From Mucilaginibacter sp. (GTDB lineage: Bacteria > Bacteroidota > Bacteroidia > Sphingobacteriales > Sphingobacteriaceae), in contig JANXTT010000082.1 of assembly GCA_025352225.1 (NCBI GenBank), positions 1 to 38,957 on the forward strand: 38,957 nt of DNA, given 5' to 3'. Below are positions 7,351-15,014 of the stretch, one piece after another. The notes beneath the pieces were generated by a model. That model was not told where the DNA came from. It searched no databases and worked only from the letters and a program-made list of their open reading frames with translations. The translations under genes were made by a program, and so were the position numbers. Numbering within the stretch: position 1 is the stretch's first letter; every line of letters starts with the position of its first letter.

Positions 7351-7466
7351 GTTTCCCTTTCCTGACCTAAGTAATGTCGCGTAAGGGTTTATAACAGTCG
7401 TTTAATATACTGGTAACTTTGCAATGCTGCCCACAAGCGATGCTTGCGGGCCAGAAAAAGGGAAAC
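7351..7466. repeat. 116-bp element bounded by inverted GTTTCCCTTT repeats
   Basis: GTTTCCCTTT at 7351-7360 and AAAGGGAAAC at 7457-7466 form perfect 10-bp inverted ends, with further partial complementarity (CCTG and CAGAA). Inside is a hairpin GCCCaCAAGC-gat-GCTTGcGGGC at about 7429-7451. It may be a miniature mobile element or a structured RNA. No flanking target duplication is evident. Confidence 0.4.
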
Positions 7467-7516
7467 TCTCGACATACGGAAGCAGCCGCTTAAATAGTAT
7501 AAAGAAGAAATTGGAG

Positions 7517-8011
7517 CTATTGCGAAGCCAGTAATTCATTCAACTGGTTATAACCCATGATAGTGCCTTCTTTAAAGCCCATTTCGACGAACATTTTAAC
7601 GGTGGCCTCATCCGTAAAGGTTTTCACCACATCTACCTTCGTTTTATTACCGTCAATGGATGAGAATTTAGTGTTAGTGTACGATTTTGGCGCACCGGCA
7701 CCCGTGTTACCGTCCTCATCCGAAAACATATTTGTTGATGAAATAACGCTGCCAATTTCTATCGCCGTAAATTCAACATGGGTCCAGTGTTTCTGGCTCT
7801 CAGGGCCAACCATGGCATACAGCCATATTCCACCAACAGTAAAATCCATAATTTTGGTTTCGGCCCTCCATGGTTTCGGCGCAAGCCATTTTTCAATCAG
7901 ATCAGGCTCTGTAAAGGCTTTCCATACCTTTTCAATTGGCGCGTTAAATTCACATGATATGTAAATCTGTTTAGTGGCCAGGTCCGGTTCAAATACAAAA
8001 TTGTTTTTCAT
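7517..8011 (-). CDS. SRPBCC/AHSA1-domain protein
   Basis: 164 residues of the AHSA1-like SRPBCC superfamily. Visible features are FNAPIEKVWKAFTEPDLIEKW near the start, the beta strand block FTVGGIWLYAMVGPE, and a long C-terminal helix ending in GYNQLNELLA. The fold makes a helix-grip cavity for hydrophobic ligands; the ligand here is unknown. It follows the ArsR gene by 11 bp in the same operon. ArsR plus AHSA1 pairs of this kind are common in Bacteroidota, where the regulator probably controls the pair. Confidence 0.88.
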   Translation of the reverse strand: MKNNFVFEPDLATKQIYISCEFNAPIEKVWKAFTEPDLIEKWLAPKPWRAETKIMDFTVGGIWLYAMVGPESQKHWTHVEFTAIEIGSVISSTNMFSDEDGNTGAGAPKSYTNTKFSSIDGNKTKVDVVKTFTDEATVKMFVEMGFKEGTIMGYNQLNELLASQ

Positions 8012-8022
8012 AATTGTTTAGT

Positions 8023-8328
8023 TTATAAGTCGTTTAAAAGGTTGTCTAACTGGTCAAAACGGGTCTCCCACATCTTGCGGAAGGCTTCCATCCAATGGTC
8101 TATCTCTTTTATTTTATCCATATTTAGCTGATAATAAATTTCACGCCCACGTTGATCCTGATCAACAGCTCCGCATTCGGCTAGTATTTGTATGTGTTTT
8201 GATACCGCCTGCCTGCTGCTGCCAAAATGCCCGGCGATGGCATTGGGCGTCATGGCACCAACGGTAAGCAGCATGAGTATGGCCCTGCGGGTAGGGTCGG
8301 CTACGGCCTGATAAATATCTCGTCTCAT
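8023..8328 (-). CDS. ArsR-family winged-helix repressor
   Basis: 101 residues. The opening MRRDIYQAVADPTRRAILMLL is the standard ArsR/SmtB start. The recognition helix is in AIAGHFGSSRQAVSKHIQIL and the wing in CGAVDQDQRGREIYYQL. No cysteine pair of the arsenic or zinc sites is present (only one Cys, in ECGAVD), so it does not look like a metal sensor. It is the first gene of a two-gene operon with the AHSA1 protein. A 38-bp palindrome covering its promoter -7 box and start codon suggests strong autorepression. Confidence 0.92.
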   Translation of the reverse strand: MRRDIYQAVADPTRRAILMLLTVGAMTPNAIAGHFGSSRQAVSKHIQILAECGAVDQDQRGREIYYQLNMDKIKEIDHWMEAFRKMWETRFDQLDNLLNDL

Positions 8329-8363
8329 TTATATTTGCAATCAATTGATTGCAAATATAAATG
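8326..8363. promoter_or_regulatory. 38-bp perfect palindrome, probable ArsR operator
   Basis: Each 19-base arm, read from the outside, is CATTTATATTTGCAATCAA, and the two arms meet without a spacer at 8344/8345. The palindrome overlaps the arsR ATG (8326-8328) and contains the TATATTTG -7 box on both strands. A repressor bound here would block both polymerase and the start codon region. Confidence 0.8.
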
Positions 8364-8383
8364 CAATTGTTCGGTTGCGCAAA
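8352..8383 (-). promoter_or_regulatory. Promoter of the arsR-AHSA1 operon
   Basis: TTTG (8383-8380), a 20-base spacer, then TATATTTG (8359-8352), matching the Bacteroidota consensus TTTG-N(17-23)-TAnnTTTG exactly. The predicted transcription start lies about 15-20 bases before the ATG. Confidence 0.75.
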
Positions 8384-8563
8384 TAGTTTCAAAATATTTT
8401 TGAAGACGGAGTAATTGACAACAAATACCCTTCTTGCTCAAGTATGTGAAGGCTTGCGCCTCTTTAAAATAACTTTCATTTAAAGCTCGAAAAAACGTAT
8501 AATGAAGGGGTTTTAGGTAACTTATTTGCATTGGATAACGTAAACAGATGAAAACTAATACGG

Positions 8564-9019
8564 ATGAATTATCTAATTTACGTAAGTACGGCTTGTAAAG
8601 CGATGGATGAAGCTCAACTAATGGATATTTTGACCGTTAGCCGTGACAATAATTTGAGGGCAAATATTACAGGTATACTTTTATACAGCGACGGAACCTT
8701 TATACAGGTATTGGAAGGGGATAAAAACACACTTGATGATACCTTCGAAAAAATAAAAATCGACAAATTACACAGAGGAATAATAAAAATTGCCGCCGGC
8801 GAATTAAAGGAACGTAACTTTAAGGAATGGACGATGGGTTTTAAGTCGTTCAATTCGGATATACTCAACATGTTTGGGGGATACGTCAATCCATCTGATG
8901 ATCGTTTTCTTAACGATAAACCCCCGCACGCGGCTATCTCTGTAATAAAAACTTTTTGCAAGGCAAACAGAATTACCACGTTACTGCCAAAAAAACAGCA
9001 AGATCTTTTTAAGATATAA
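8564..9019 (+). CDS. BLUF-domain blue-light sensor
   Basis: 151 residues; the first 95 or so form a BLUF domain that binds FAD. All photocycle residues are present: Y6 in LIYVS, N30 in RDNNLR, Q48 in FIQVLEG, W89 and M91 in KEWTMGF. Their spacing is identical to AppA (Y21, N45, Q63, W104, M106). The C-terminal 50 residues have no recognised output domain, so this is a short BLUF protein that would act through protein-protein contacts. It stands alone, divergent from arsR and convergent with the M3 peptidase. No cyclic-nucleotide or antirepressor partner is next to it. Confidence 0.93.
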   Translation: MNYLIYVSTACKAMDEAQLMDILTVSRDNNLRANITGILLYSDGTFIQVLEGDKNTLDDTFEKIKIDKLHRGIIKIAAGELKERNFKEWTMGFKSFNSDILNMFGGYVNPSDDRFLNDKPPHAAISVIKTFCKANRITTLLPKKQQDLFKI

Positions 9020-9034
9020 ATGCGGGCGCAGATA

Positions 9035-11185
9035 TTATTTGTTTACCAGCCCCCGGTTTATTAACATTGGATGAATGTCTGGATTATGGCCGGTAAATGC
9101 CCGGAACATTTTATCATAATTTTCGGTATTGCCCCTTGATAGGATCATATCCCGAAAACGCTGCCCATTTGCCCTTGTTAAACCGCCATGTTGCTGAAAC
9201 CAGTCAAAAGCATCGTCGTCAAGCATTTCTGTCCAAACGTAGGCGTAATACCCGGCAGCATAGCCATTGCTCCATATATGCAGAAAATAGCTAGAGCGGT
9301 AACGCGGCGGTACCTGCGGTAAATCAAGTTTGGTATTGTGCAATGCTTGCGCTTCAAATTTATCAACATCCTGCAATGGGGCATTTGGCGTAAGAGTATG
9401 CCATTGGAGGTCCAGATCTGCAGCGGCCAATATCTCCGTAAGGGCGTAACCCTGGTTAAATTTGGCAGCTTTCTTGATCTTGTCTACCAGTGTTTGCGGC
9501 ATAACCGCGCCGGTTTTATAGTGAGTGGCATAATGGTTAAACACCTGTGGGTACGATGCCCAATGCTCATTAAACTGTGATGGGAACTCCACAAAATCGC
9601 GGGCGGTATTGGCACCCGAAATGCTGGGGTATTGCTGGCTGGCAAACAAACCATGCAAGGCATGCCCAAACTCGTGGAACATAGTTGTGGCATCGTCAAA
9701 ACTAATTAATGCGGGTTGGCCGGGAGCCGGTTTAGTAAAGTTGCATATATTATATATAACTGGCTGGTTACCCAGTAATTTAGATTGTATAACTATGTTA
9801 TCCATCCAAGCACCTCCCGATTTATTATCCCGTTTAAAATAGTCGCAATATAATAATCCAATTTCCTTGCCGTCTTTATCAAGTACATCAAATACACGCA
9901 CATCTTTTTGGTAAACCGGTAAATCATGGCGCTCTTTAAAATTAAGGCCATATAAAAGGTTAGCAGCATAAAATACGCCATTTTGCAGTACATTATTAAT
10001 CTCAAAATAAGGCTTTACTTCATCCTGGTTCAGGTTGTACCTGGCTTTACGTATTTGCTCGGCATAATAATTCCAGTCCCAGGGTTGCAGCTTAAAGCCG
10101 CCCTTTTGCTGGTCAATCAATACCTGAATATCAGATGCTTCGCTGCGAGCCTTCGCGGTGGCTGCCGGAACCAGTTTTTGCATAAAGTGCTCTACAGCTA
10201 TTGGGCTTTGGGCCATCTGGTCTTGTAGTTTCCATTCGGCATAGCTTTTAAAATGTAATAGTTGGGCTTGCTGCGCTCTGATCTGCGCCATGCGCGATAT
10301 TACTTTACGGGTATCGTTAGTGTCACCTTTTTCGGTACGGCTCCACGAGGCCTCAAATAATTTCCGGCGCGACTCCCGGTTAGTAAGTGATTGTAAAGCG
10401 GGTTGCTGTGTAGTGTTTTGTAATGACAATAACCATTTTCCACCTAACTTTCTGGCTTTGGCGTTTTGTGCGGCGGCCTGCAAATCAGCTGGGGATAAGC
10501 CTGCAAGTTCTTCCTTATTATTTACAAGCAACGCGCCTGTCTTAGCACCGGCCAGTAACTGGCTGGTAAATTTGGCATTTAAAGTGGCTTCTTCCTTATT
10601 TAGTTGTTTGAGTGTTTCCTTGTCGTGGTCTGATAGTTGGGCACCGGCCAATTCAAATTGCTGTTCGTAATATTCCAGTAACCGTTTAGATTCAGGATCA
10701 AGTTTGAGGGTATCACGTTGCTTATAAATGGTTTGTACACGTTTAAATAATTTGGTATTCAGATAAATGGCATCCTGATTAGCAGCTAGCTTAGGTGCTT
10801 CGGTCTCTTGTACTTTTTCCAATTCGGGATTGGTATTTGCACCAGTAAGCAAGTTAAATACACCATTAACACGTTTTAGCAATTGCCCGCTTTTTTCGAG
10901 AGCCACCAAGGTGTTTTCAAAAGTTGGGGCAGCAGAGGTATCGGCTATTTTTTTAACTTCGGCTTGTTGCTGTAACATACCCTCTTCTATAGCAGGTTTA
11001 AAGTCGGCATTTTTAATCTTATCAAAAGCCGGGGCCTGGTAAGGTAAGCTACTTTTTTGAAAAAACGGGTTGGCCGATGAAAAGGCTATTTGATCGGTAG
11101 ATTGTTGTTTATCCTTGCATGCAGAACAAATAGTTATTAAAGCTGAAACCGTTAGCCAAGTAGATAACTCCAGGGATTTGCCCAT
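9035..11185 (-). CDS. dcp: M3 family peptidyl-dipeptidase (Dcp-like), lipoprotein
   Basis: 716 residues, the usual length for Dcp of the thimet oligopeptidase (M3) family, which removes C-terminal dipeptides from short peptides. The zinc motif is HEFGH at residues 504-508 in MFHEFGHALHGLFA, and downstream ALTEILAAADLDLQWH supplies the third-ligand helix. The N-terminus (TVSALITICSAC) is a lipoprotein signal with a lipobox-like ICSAC, so the enzyme is probably anchored in the cell envelope, whereas E. coli Dcp is not. The AT-rich 100 bases upstream show no clear promoter consensus. It is convergent with the BLUF gene, only 15 bp apart. Confidence 0.93.
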   Translation of the reverse strand: MGKSLELSTWLTVSALITICSACKDKQQSTDQIAFSSANPFFQKSSLPYQAPAFDKIKNADFKPAIEEGMLQQQAEVKKIADTSAAPTFENTLVALEKSGQLLKRVNGVFNLLTGANTNPELEKVQETEAPKLAANQDAIYLNTKLFKRVQTIYKQRDTLKLDPESKRLLEYYEQQFELAGAQLSDHDKETLKQLNKEEATLNAKFTSQLLAGAKTGALLVNNKEELAGLSPADLQAAAQNAKARKLGGKWLLSLQNTTQQPALQSLTNRESRRKLFEASWSRTEKGDTNDTRKVISRMAQIRAQQAQLLHFKSYAEWKLQDQMAQSPIAVEHFMQKLVPAATAKARSEASDIQVLIDQQKGGFKLQPWDWNYYAEQIRKARYNLNQDEVKPYFEINNVLQNGVFYAANLLYGLNFKERHDLPVYQKDVRVFDVLDKDGKEIGLLYCDYFKRDNKSGGAWMDNIVIQSKLLGNQPVIYNICNFTKPAPGQPALISFDDATTMFHEFGHALHGLFASQQYPSISGANTARDFVEFPSQFNEHWASYPQVFNHYATHYKTGAVMPQTLVDKIKKAAKFNQGYALTEILAAADLDLQWHTLTPNAPLQDVDKFEAQALHNTKLDLPQVPPRYRSSYFLHIWSNGYAAGYYAYVWTEMLDDDAFDWFQQHGGLTRANGQRFRDMILSRGNTENYDKMFRAFTGHNPDIHPMLINRGLVNK

Positions 11186-11291
11186 GATATGATATTAAAT
11201 TATGTGCAATTAAATTAATTATAATAATCAATAGTTTAAAATAAAAATTTAAGATTTAGATGTGAAATTTTTAAAACCTGTATACTATTGC

Positions 11292-12266
11292 TTAGAACCT
11301 AAAAGCTATACCCGTTGAAAAATTAAACTCGTTCGATTTTAATTTTGGTATACCCTCCTGAATGGCCGTTTGATAAATATTTTCGGGGGCGGTTAACCCA
11401 TTTCTGGGAAAGGCGTAAGTTGGAATAAATGTAAAAATAAAATGGCCATACCGATACACTATCGGCGCTGATAATTCGTAATCAAGTACTTTAAATTCTG
11501 ACAATTGATCCTGATATCCTTTCAGATTTTGATTGTATTTGATCAGTTCCTGGTTAACAAACTTTTTTGATCCTTTAAACTCTACCGCTGTTTTACGCAC
11601 CAGGTAACCATCAAAAAAATTCTGGGTACCAGCATTCATCGCGGCACCTAGGCCAATGCGCATTTCGTCGCCATGGCCAAATATGTTTCCAATGCTAAAT
11701 TCGTGTGAAATACTTGGATTGAATACGATGTCGTTTTTGCCACCCCGATCTGCAATATTATAGCTTGCATCAATAGCCGGAGTAAAGATGTTTCCAATAT
11801 CATACGATATATGCGTATTTACAATACTGCTGATAGCCGAAGCAACCTCGGTACTGGTTTTATTGAAAAACAATTTGGTATACGAAAAACCAAACTCTAA
11901 TTCATCTCCTATATAATTATATCCGGTTTCTAAGTTAATGGCATCGAGGGGTTTTACCTTTTTAGTGGTAATATAATCCAAGCTACCCATAAAGTATATG
12001 CCACATTTTAAAGTATAGCTTATGGTGTCGGTTATGGTAGGGCTTATGGTATCTACCCGACCGAGGTAAACATCATTGCTTAAGTAACTAACGCCAACCT
12101 TAAAATATGCCTTTCTGGGTTGCCCAAGTTCGGGTTTCTTTATAGCGGTATCTACTTTAGCATGTAAGGTGTCTGTTTTTTTATAAAGCGAATCTGACTG
12201 CGCACTGGATTTTAATGTTAATACGCCCAACGCGCATACTATCAATAGTTTGTAAAATGTTTTCAA
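11292..12266 (-). CDS. Outer-membrane beta-barrel-like protein, paralog 1
   Basis: 324 residues with a signal peptide (MKTFYKLLIVCALGVLTLKSSAQS). After a charged linker (KKTDTLHAKVDTAIKKPE) it is dominated by alternating amphipathic strands and ends in FSTGIAFRF, a terminal Phe as in outer-membrane barrels. It is clearly homologous to the upstream gene: shared blocks are KAYFKVGVSY, YNY..GDE, SYTKLFFN and NAGTQNFF. I do not recognise a named family, and no catalytic motif is visible. It is 57 bp downstream of its paralog in the same orientation, suggesting tandem duplication and a shared transcript. Confidence 0.8.
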   Translation of the reverse strand: MKTFYKLLIVCALGVLTLKSSAQSDSLYKKTDTLHAKVDTAIKKPELGQPRKAYFKVGVSYLSNDVYLGRVDTISPTITDTISYTLKCGIYFMGSLDYITTKKVKPLDAINLETGYNYIGDELEFGFSYTKLFFNKTSTEVASAISSIVNTHISYDIGNIFTPAIDASYNIADRGGKNDIVFNPSISHEFSIGNIFGHGDEMRIGLGAAMNAGTQNFFDGYLVRKTAVEFKGSKKFVNQELIKYNQNLKGYQDQLSEFKVLDYELSAPIVYRYGHFIFTFIPTYAFPRNGLTAPENIYQTAIQEGIPKLKSNEFNFSTGIAFRF

Positions 12267-12323
12267 ATTAAAAAAGGTTTATGGTATAGGTTTACCATAA
12301 AGGTATGGTCTGTATGCCATAAA

Positions 12324-13250
12324 TTAAAATTTAAATGAAATACCGGTTTGAAAGTAAAATTGGCTTGATTTATAAGGTGCCCCTTTTTCAATATTTGCAG
12401 TAATGAGTTTTTCCGCAGGAGTGGATTGCGGTAAACTATTTTGGGCGAAAGCATAAGTAGGAATAAAAGAAAACATAAAATGACCTGCTTTATATTCAAT
12501 AGGAGCAGTTATTTCATAATCGAGCAATTTAAAATCGCCCAAGCTATTGCTATAATTTGTTAGCGCTATAGTGGCACCTTTTTTTAACTTGCCCTTATGA
12601 ACAAGATATTCAGCATAAAAGTTTTGTGAACCAGCATTTAAACCAACTTGAGGGCTAATGATTATTTCATCGTTGTCTCCAAAGATTGACGCGATTAAAA
12701 AATCATGTGAAATAGTCGGATTAAATGCAATATCACCTTTCCCGCCATTTTTTACTATGCTATAACTTACATTAATTGCAGGCGTAACAATATCTGCAAT
12801 GCTATAATCAATATTGGCATTAATAATACTGCTTACAGATGATGACACTTGTGTACTTGCACTATTAAAAAATAATTTAGTAAAAGAAACGCCTCCATCA
12901 ATGTTATCTCCTATACTGTAGTTATAACCAGCTTCTATATTACCACCATCCAGCGGGCCATTTTTTCTGGTTGTAATATACTCAAGGCTCCCAGAAAAAT
13001 AAATGCCCGATTTAAAAGTGTAACTTATTGTGGGTGATATTATAGGGGAAGTAATGGTGTCTGTACGGCCAAAGTAAACATTGTTATTTATGTAATTTGC
13101 CCCAACCTTAAGATATGCTTTTTTCTCTTCCTGAGTTGTATCACTTTCCGTAGTATCCTTTTGAACACCCGAAGTATCTGTTTGCGCGAATGAATAAGAA
13201 GCTGATGAACAAAAAACAGTAATAATGATAAGCTTATAGATGGGTTTCAT
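12324..13250 (-). CDS. Outer-membrane beta-barrel-like protein, paralog 2
   Basis: 308 residues from the ATG at 13250, where a signal peptide begins (MKPIYKLIIITVFCSSASYS, cut before QTD); the longer open frame upstream has no signal. Short acidic linker (QKDTTESDTTQEEKKAYLKV), then an all-beta body. The final residues FYFQTGISFKF again end in Phe. It aligns over its whole length with the next gene: KAYLKVGANYINNNVYFGR, SGSLEYITTRK, SFTKLFFN and NAGSQNFY. Function unknown. The 180-bp gap upstream is shared with the divergent Lys/Asp-rich protein and must hold both promoters. Confidence 0.8.
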   Translation of the reverse strand: MKPIYKLIIITVFCSSASYSFAQTDTSGVQKDTTESDTTQEEKKAYLKVGANYINNNVYFGRTDTITSPIISPTISYTFKSGIYFSGSLEYITTRKNGPLDGGNIEAGYNYSIGDNIDGGVSFTKLFFNSASTQVSSSVSSIINANIDYSIADIVTPAINVSYSIVKNGGKGDIAFNPTISHDFLIASIFGDNDEIIISPQVGLNAGSQNFYAEYLVHKGKLKKGATIALTNYSNSLGDFKLLDYEITAPIEYKAGHFMFSFIPTYAFAQNSLPQSTPAEKLITANIEKGAPYKSSQFYFQTGISFKF

Positions 13251-13430
13251 ATCAATTAGGTTTAATTTATAGTACGTTAAGTTAAGTAACAAAGTTGTTA
13301 TGACTCTCTGTAAATATAAAAGTTTAATCAAAAAAACTTTATATTTTTTTATTAAACCATTAAAAACAAAGGCCGTCCTACCACCATAATTATTAAAAAT
13401 TTAATTAACCATTTAAAAAATTAAAAGATC

Positions 13431-13946
13431 ATGAAAAAGTTAAGTTTAATGGCCGCCGTATTAATTTGCTCAGGTGCCGCTTTCGCGCAAACAACAACTC
13501 CCACTCCAACTACAACTCCTCCAACTACTGCAGCTCAAATGAAAGATTTGCGCCATGACATACGTGATTACCGTAGCGATAAGGCAGAAGTAAAAAAGGA
13601 TATTAAAAATGGCGATTTAAAAGATGCTAAAGCTGATATTACTGGAATGCAAGGCGACAAGGCCGGTATAAAAGCTGATGTGCAAGCTTTGAAAGCCGCA
13701 GGTGTTGATCATCCTTATGCTAAAGCGGATAATCAAATAGAAAAAATTGACAAAAAAGATCTGAACAAGGATAGAAAAGAGCTTAAAGCAGATAAAAAAG
13801 AAATTGCAAATGACATTAAAAACGGCGACCTGAAGGATGCAAGAAAAGACAGGAAAGATTTACGGGCCGACCGTGCCGATATCAAAAAAGATGTTCGTAT
13901 TGCCCGTCGTGATGGTGTTAAACACCCAATGCACAAAGCTCATTAA
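13431..13946 (+). CDS. Secreted Lys/Asp-rich protein with an internal duplication
   Basis: 171 residues. A signal peptide (MKKLSLMAAVLICSGAAFA) is followed by a Thr/Pro linker and then two copies of a 55-60-residue helical unit. Copy 1 has DKAEVKKDIKNGDLKDAKAD and ends AAGVDHPYAK; copy 2 has DKKEIANDIKNGDLKDARKD and ends RDGVKHPMHKAH. IKNGDLKDA is identical in both. The units are highly charged, suggesting an elongated amphipathic helical hairpin in the periplasm. I know of no assigned function; metal, polyanion or envelope binding are all possible. It is followed by a terminator. Confidence 0.8.
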   Translation: MKKLSLMAAVLICSGAAFAQTTTPTPTTTPPTTAAQMKDLRHDIRDYRSDKAEVKKDIKNGDLKDAKADITGMQGDKAGIKADVQALKAAGVDHPYAKADNQIEKIDKKDLNKDRKELKADKKEIANDIKNGDLKDARKDRKDLRADRADIKKDVRIARRDGVKHPMHKAH

Positions 13947-13978
13947 TATTGTTTTTGGTGATGTATAGTTTATAAATG

Positions 13979-14009
13979 AGGCTGTCTCTGGTTTAGGGGC
14001 AGCCTTTTT
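13979..14009 (+). terminator. Terminator after the Lys/Asp-rich protein
   Basis: Arms AGGCTG (13979-13984) and CAGCCT (14000-14005) are followed by a T run. It sits between two convergent genes. Confidence 0.65.
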
Positions 14010-14019
14010 ATGCTAACTG

Positions 14020-14673
14020 CTATGTATTTCCGTTCCATTCGTTATAAAACTGTTCCAGATAGTTTTCCATAAAAGCATGTCGCTGTTGGGCTATCCTTCT
14101 CCCGGTAACGGTATTCATTCGCTCGCTGAGCAATAATAGCTTTTCGTAAAAATGGTTGATGGTGGGTGCCGATGAATTTTTGTATTCATCTTTAGTCATA
14201 TTTAAATTGGGTTCAATAGCCGGATCATACATTTCCCGGTTTTTATACCCTCCATAGGTAAACGCTCGTGCTATGCCTATTGCGCCAATTGCATCGAGCC
14301 TATCGGCATCCTGCACAACTTGCAGTTCTATAGTATTAAAAGTTATGGCATCAAACCCTGCTTTAAACGACATATAACGAATAATTTGCTGAACATGTTC
14401 AACTATATCTCCATCAGCACCAATGCTATTTAAAAACGTACCGGCTTTTTGGGGGCCTATCTCTTCATCGCCATTATTAAATTTACTATCAGCAATATCA
14501 TGCAGTAATGCGGCTAGCTCTACAATCAACATATCTGCCTGTTCGTTTTTACCGATAAGTTTAGCGTTATTCCAAACCCTTAACACATGCCACCAATCGT
14601 GCCCCACTTCGGCTCCCTGGAGGGTGCGACGAACATACGCGGCAGTTTGGTTTATTAATTGAGTGGTTTCCAT
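14020..14673 (-). CDS. HD-domain phosphohydrolase
   Basis: 217 residues of the HD superfamily, similar in layout to the uncharacterised YedJ type. Metal-site residues are visible: H25/H29 in GHDWWHVLRV, H58-D59 in ALLHDIADSK, and the later Asp in QDADRLDAIGAIG. The C-terminal part (NTVTGRRIAQQRHAFMENYL) is also characteristic. The probable reaction is metal-dependent hydrolysis of a nucleotide or related phosphate; the substrate is unknown. It lies 31 bp downstream of the Xre regulator and may be the last gene of a minus-strand run starting at the RNA methyltransferase. Confidence 0.88.
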   Translation of the reverse strand: METTQLINQTAAYVRRTLQGAEVGHDWWHVLRVWNNAKLIGKNEQADMLIVELAALLHDIADSKFNNGDEEIGPQKAGTFLNSIGADGDIVEHVQQIIRYMSFKAGFDAITFNTIELQVVQDADRLDAIGAIGIARAFTYGGYKNREMYDPAIEPNLNMTKDEYKNSSAPTINHFYEKLLLLSERMNTVTGRRIAQQRHAFMENYLEQFYNEWNGNT

Positions 14674-14704
14674 TATAAATTATTTGCAATAAACCTGCTC
14701 GAGT

Positions 14705-14965
14705 TTAATGCGTATTTACTTCTAATTGAACAGCCTCTGTTTGGTTCGGGTAAAGGAGGTCAACTACATTGGCCCGTAATATATCTGCCAATTCAAAGAG
14801 GCGGTCGACAGTAATTTTAGTATACCCAAGTTCAATTTTACTGTATGCGTTTTGCGAAATTTTAAGGTTAGCAGCCATATATTCTTGCGTGTAGTTACGT
14901 TGTTCCCTTAATTTGCGAATGTTTATAGCAACAGTTTGGGTTTTTGAACCCGATAATGCCTTCAT
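14705..14965 (-). CDS. Xre-family helix-turn-helix regulator
   Basis: 86 residues, essentially one HTH_XRE domain: IRKLREQRNYTQEYMAANLK, then ISQNAYSKIELGYTKITVDR and LFELADILRANVVDLLY. The recognition helix is SQNAYSKIE. No sensor or peptidase domain is attached. An inverted repeat TGATAGT-N4-ACTATCA lies 5 bases upstream of the ATG and is a good candidate for its own operator. It precedes the HD phosphohydrolase gene by 31 bp, so that gene may be under its control. Confidence 0.9.
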   Translation of the reverse strand: MKALSGSKTQTVAINIRKLREQRNYTQEYMAANLKISQNAYSKIELGYTKITVDRLFELADILRANVVDLLYPNQTEAVQLEVNTH

Positions 14966-14969
14966 GATT

Positions 14970-14987
14970 TGATAGTTTGTACTATCA
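14970..14987. promoter_or_regulatory. Inverted repeat upstream of the Xre gene, candidate operator
   Basis: TGATAGT (14970-14976), four bases, then ACTATCA (14981-14987), a perfect 7-bp dyad immediately upstream of the regulator start codon. Size and position fit a dimeric HTH autorepressor site. Confidence 0.55.
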
Positions 14988-15014
14988 ATAACAAAAACAA
15001 CTACAAACAGTTTA

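Noticed and set aside
8325..8531. 68-residue minus-strand ORF upstream of arsR
   Set aside because: It covers the arsR promoter and palindrome and has no recognisable protein character.
10290..10670. 126-residue plus-strand ORF inside dcp
   Set aside because: Antisense shadow of a clearly conserved M3 peptidase.
13251..13331. N-terminal extension of the second barrel-like protein
   Set aside because: The signal peptide starts at 13250; the extension is AT-rich upstream DNA.
14020..14965. Xre plus HD gene as a toxin-antitoxin pair
   Set aside because: The HD protein resembles a general phosphohydrolase longer than typical toxins, and the order and spacing are not diagnostic.
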